A stretch of DNA of 5,965 nt from Candidatus Aenigmatarchaeota archaeon (GTDB lineage Archaea > Aenigmatarchaeota > Aenigmatarchaeia > QMZP01), in the NCBI GenBank assembly GCA_003663225.1, contig QMZP01000060.1, forward strand, positions 1-5,965, in the 5' to 3' direction. The position numbers were made by a program, and so were the translations under genes. The notes beneath the pieces were generated by a model that was not told the DNA's origin, made no database searches, and worked only from the letters and a program-made list of their open reading frames with translations. Positions within the stretch are counted from its first letter, which is position 1. Each line of letters opens with the position of its first letter. Below are positions 3,342 through 5,965 of the stretch, piece after piece.

Positions 3342-5965
3342 ATGAACAACAAACTGCTGTCTGTGATAGTATTTGTTTCATTTTCTTTGACGCTTTCTGC
3401 CGGAGCCCTTGCTGCATCCGAGCAGTTGTATCACGACGACGGGACGAACGACAGGGTGTCCGCTCCCATGATTGGTTTTGATGAAACCTACAGGAACAGG
3501 TGCGTAAAGTTCAGCGTCACCGAGCCGACCAACATCCTGTCAGTCCAGACGTACTGGTTCGACAATTATGCCGATGATTCCAGGGACAACTGGTACAAGA
3601 TAAAGATTTATGACGACTCAATGAGCGAACTTTTGATTTATCCTTCTGATCAGAGCATGCATCCGCCGACAACCGGCTGGCACAGCGTGGACCTCTCATC
3701 GCAGGGGCTGAACGTGAACGGTGACTTCTATGTCTGCGTCAGGGGAGGCAGGGAATACTCGAGCTCCAAGGACAATACCATGATAGTGGGTTCTGACACA
3801 AGCTCGCCGTACGTGGCAAGCTACTACACCAGTTACCCTCCGAATTCTACTAACCTAGTCTATGATGACAACGACAACTACATGATAAGGGTTACTGTCT
3901 CTTCCAATGACAGTATAGAAGACAGGTTGGATGCCCTGGAGATTGACGTGGCAACGTTGCAGTCTGCTGTATCAGACCTTCAGGACAATGTAAACAGCCT
4001 TTACGGCAACGTGACAGACCTGCAGAATGCAGTCGCGGGCCTGCAATCCCAGATTGATTGCATAAACGCGAACATAACGGAGATATACGCGGCAATAGCA
4101 GCAGGCGACCAGGTGCTTCAGGACCAGATAGACGACCTCTATGCTAGCGTTAATGCATTGAGGCAGCAGCTGAACGATATGAACCACGGCACGATAAACA
4201 TGTTCTACAACAGGGACGAAGCGACCCTTAGCGTGTGGGGAGAGGCACCCGAAGGTGCCTCCAATGCATTCCTGATAATGAGGGATGTCCAGACAGGTGA
4301 TGCTGTCCTGACCCGGTCGGTCTCGGTTGGCAACTACCTCGGAAACGGGAACTCCTACACGTTCATAGGCGGCGATGCAATAGACGTCTCAGGCCTCGAG
4401 CCCAAGTCATATAATATAATAGTAATGTTCATAGTGGTGGTGCCTTCCACACAGTTCTCCATCCACATGGTGGGTGACGTGTTCACCAACCTCGAACTGG
4501 AGGACATGCAGAACAATATAACGATTCTCGCGGCTAACATCACTGACATATATGGTAACCTCACTGAAGTCTGGATAGCTGTCAATAAGAACACCGAAGA
4601 GATAATGGCCCTGTGGGACGACTCTGCCCAGCAGTGGAGCGCCATAGCAGACCTGGAGGCGGCGAACAACCAGCAGTGGTTTGCCATAAGGATGCTTTTC
4701 AGAAGCAACAGGGCGCTGTGGAGGAATGTTGCCAACCTCTGGATGGACAGCAATGACCAGTGGCAAGAGATATGGAATCTTCAGAATTATACCCAGGCCA
4801 ACCGGGCGAAGATAGACAAACTGCTCGCTCTAATCAACAAGATGAACCACGGCACCATAAACATGATGTACAATGCAAACAGCCAGACGCTCAACGTGTG
4901 GGGCGAGGCACCGCTCAAATCGAACGGTGCTTTCGTGTTGGTAACCAAGGTTTCTGACGGCTCGCCTGTCTATTTCGATTACTCGCCGATATACAATGGC
5001 GGCGACAACAAGAACAGGTATGCCTTCCACTTCCTCAAGGGAAGCGGCATAGACGTCTCCGGTTGGGACAAGGAGTCATACAACGTGCTGGTGTTCTTCA
5101 GGGGGGTCAGCTACAGGTACGCGGTATCAGACATATTCACCAACCTAGAGCTTGAGGGTGTGCAGGACAGCATAAGCATACTCTTCGCTAACGTGACTGA
5201 CATATACAAGAACCTCACTGAAGTCTGGATAGCTGTCAATGACAACACCAACGAGATAGTTGCCCTCTGGGACGACTCTGCCCAGCAGTGGGTGGCCATA
5301 AGGATGCTGTTCAGGAGCAACTTCATGCTTTGGAACCAGGTGGGCATGCTTTGGCAGGACAGCGATGACCAGTGGCACGCCATACACGACCTCGAGGGCA
5401 GGGTTGACGTGCTCGAAGAGAGGATGAACGACCTCAAGGACAAGCTGTGTTCGATGTATTACAGCATCAGGGACATAGTGATAAGCTCGAGGGTGGAAAC
5501 ATACTACAATCCCAACGTAAGGGTTCCGATAACATACACGGTCACGCTTGACGAGACCATACAGAATGCCAGGATAATAGTCAGATCTACTGTGAGGAGC
5601 AACGTCACCTTCAGTGAGAGGGTAAGGACGCAGACGCTTTTCGCGAACAGGACGTACACGTTCTCTGACATGGTCCACTTCTCAGAGCTCGGGTACTATG
5701 ACCTTGTCGTCAAGATAAAGGGCGGAGACAAAAAGTGGGTATCCAGCAATTTCAATGTCGAGGTGGTGAACCTTCCTGACGAGGTGCCTGAATCCAGCGC
5801 TTACATAACAGAGCCTGCCGCAAACTGGGACAACGAGACGGACAGCTTCTATCCGGGCGAGTTCGAGAACCCGTTCCCTCATGTGCCTGAAATATACTGG
5901 ATATCCTGGAACCTGAACGATTACTTTGATGTAAGGGTAACCTTGCTTGAAGGCACACCTGTTGA
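3342..5965 (+). CDS. Large secreted coiled-coil surface protein, 5' part (runs off the window)
   Basis: The first 874 residues are present, with no internal stop. Residues 1-25 form a signal peptide (basic start, hydrophobic core, ALAA end). Residues about 26-188 form a beta-rich domain beginning LYHDDGT, with TGWHSVDLS and GDFYVCV strands like those of beta-sandwich domains in other secreted proteins. Residues 191-280 are a regular coiled coil with V/I and L at alternate core positions. Two tandem units follow (280-500 and 501 to about 705), each a beta domain of about 105 residues starting MNHGTINM, then a coiled coil with Trp at heptad position 'a'. Residues about 718-810 look like an Ig-like beta domain; 811-874 continue into the next region. 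At least 13 N-X-S/T sequons suggest N-glycosylation. The likely role is an elongated S-layer-associated or stalk protein on the cell surface. I do not recognise the family; adhesion or contact with another cell is possible but unproven. Any C-terminal anchor lies outside the window. Confidence 0.88.
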   Translation, partial: MNNKLLSVIVFVSFSLTLSAGALAASEQLYHDDGTNDRVSAPMIGFDETYRNRCVKFSVTEPTNILSVQTYWFDNYADDSRDNWYKIKIYDDSMSELLIYPSDQSMHPPTTGWHSVDLSSQGLNVNGDFYVCVRGGREYSSSKDNTMIVGSDTSSPYVASYYTSYPPNSTNLVYDDNDNYMIRVTVSSNDSIEDRLDALEIDVATLQSAVSDLQDNVNSLYGNVTDLQNAVAGLQSQIDCINANITEIYAAIAAGDQVLQDQIDDLYASVNALRQQLNDMNHGTINMFYNRDEATLSVWGEAPEGASNAFLIMRDVQTGDAVLTRSVSVGNYLGNGNSYTFIGGDAIDVSGLEPKSYNIIVMFIVVVPSTQFSIHMVGDVFTNLELEDMQNNITILAANITDIYGNLTEVWIAVNKNTEEIMALWDDSAQQWSAIADLEAANNQQWFAIRMLFRSNRALWRNVANLWMDSNDQWQEIWNLQNYTQANRAKIDKLLALINKMNHGTINMMYNANSQTLNVWGEAPLKSNGAFVLVTKVSDGSPVYFDYSPIYNGGDNKNRYAFHFLKGSGIDVSGWDKESYNVLVFFRGVSYRYAVSDIFTNLELEGVQDSISILFANVTDIYKNLTEVWIAVNDNTNEIVALWDDSAQQWVAIRMLFRSNFMLWNQVGMLWQDSDDQWHAIHDLEGRVDVLEERMNDLKDKLCSMYYSIRDIVISSRVETYYNPNVRVPITYTVTLDETIQNARIIVRSTVRSNVTFSERVRTQTLFANRTYTFSDMVHFSELGYYDLVVKIKGGDKKWVSSNFNVEVVNLPDEVPESSAYITEPAANWDNETDSFYPGEFENPFPHVPEIYWISWNLNDYFDVRVTLLEGTPV
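3912..4181 (+). other. Canonical Val/Leu coiled coil in the surface protein
   Basis: In residues 191-280, one core position is V203, V210, V217, V224, V231, I238, I245, I252 and the other L199, L206, L213, L220, L227, L234, I241, I248, unbroken over eight heptads. The pattern resumes after a short A-A-G-D interruption near 253-256 (L259, I263, L266, V270, L273, L277). It should form an extended stalk of two or three helices. Confidence 0.85.
4179..5450 (+). repeat. Two tandem beta-domain plus Trp-coiled-coil units
   Basis: Unit 1 starts at 4179 (residue 280) and unit 2 at 4842 (residue 501), a spacing of 663 bases or 221 residues. Shared landmarks in order are MNHGTINM, VWGEAP, IDVSG, SYN, DIFTNLELE or DVFTNLELE, LTEVWIAVN, ALWDDSAQQW and AIRMLFRSN. 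The beta part has diverged strongly, but the coiled-coil part keeps exact nucleotide identity of 30 bases (4557-4586 and 5211-5240) and 24 bases (4614-4637 and 5268-5291). Unit 2 lacks 42 bases found in unit 1. Confidence 0.9.

Noticed and set aside
4509..5450. Transposon, CRISPR array or non-coding tandem repeat as explanation of the duplicated DNA.
   Set aside because: The repeats keep one reading frame and a heptad register, have no terminal inverted repeats or spacers, and form only two copies.
5145..5678. Minus-strand open frame of 177 codons, with others like it at 4355-4766.
   Set aside because: They are antisense to the surface-protein gene, whose repeats and heptad register are clearly coding; similar shadows appear in both repeat units, as expected from duplicated DNA.
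1..5965. tRNA, rRNA, riboswitch or integration site.
   Set aside because: No cloverleaf, rRNA-like stretch, conserved riboswitch core or attachment-type duplication was seen on either strand by eye.

Overview
The window is archaeal. It encodes a full-length TATA-box-binding protein (TBP). Its upstream regions carry T/A-rich TATA elements placed about 27 bases before the start codon, and the codon use favours AGG for arginine and ATA for isoleucine, as in many archaea. The membrane-anchored thioredoxin-fold protein at 1781-2578 has an N-terminal section that I recall from proteins of DPANN and related uncultivated archaea. A DPANN-like archaeon is therefore my best guess, but phylum cannot be settled from this window. 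All genes lie on the + strand.

Layout: (1) 33-416, a small membrane-anchored extracytoplasmic thioredoxin-fold protein resembling the thioredoxin domain of VKOR proteins; (2) 417-560, an intergenic stretch with two hairpin-plus-T-tract terminators and then a TATA box; (3) 561-1772, a SufS-type cysteine desulfurase; (4) 1781-2578, a second membrane-anchored thioredoxin-fold protein with a CPHC active site, 8 bases after the desulfurase and so probably in the same operon; (5) 2627-3265, TBP with a lysine-rich C-terminal tail; (6) 3342 to the window end, the first 874 residues of a large secreted protein that continues beyond the window. It is read in one open frame with no internal stop.

Two signals recur in the regulation. 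The first genes of transcription units (33, 561, 2627) have TATA boxes about 27 bases upstream of the ATG, which implies leaderless mRNAs. The two genes at 1781 and 3342 instead have a GGTG Shine-Dalgarno core 5 bases before the ATG. This argues that the desulfurase starts at 561, not at the upstream in-frame ATG at 543.

The most unusual part is the surface protein. After a signal peptide and a beta-rich N-terminal domain comes a clean Val/Leu coiled coil, then two tandem copies of a unit made of a beta domain plus a coiled coil in which tryptophan fills the heptad 'a' position almost throughout. The copies differ by an exact two-heptad indel bounded by a 9-base direct repeat. Genes 1, 3 and 4 together suggest local handling of thiols and sulfur (cytosolic sulfur mobilisation, extracytoplasmic disulfide chemistry), but no direct functional link can be shown from sequence.
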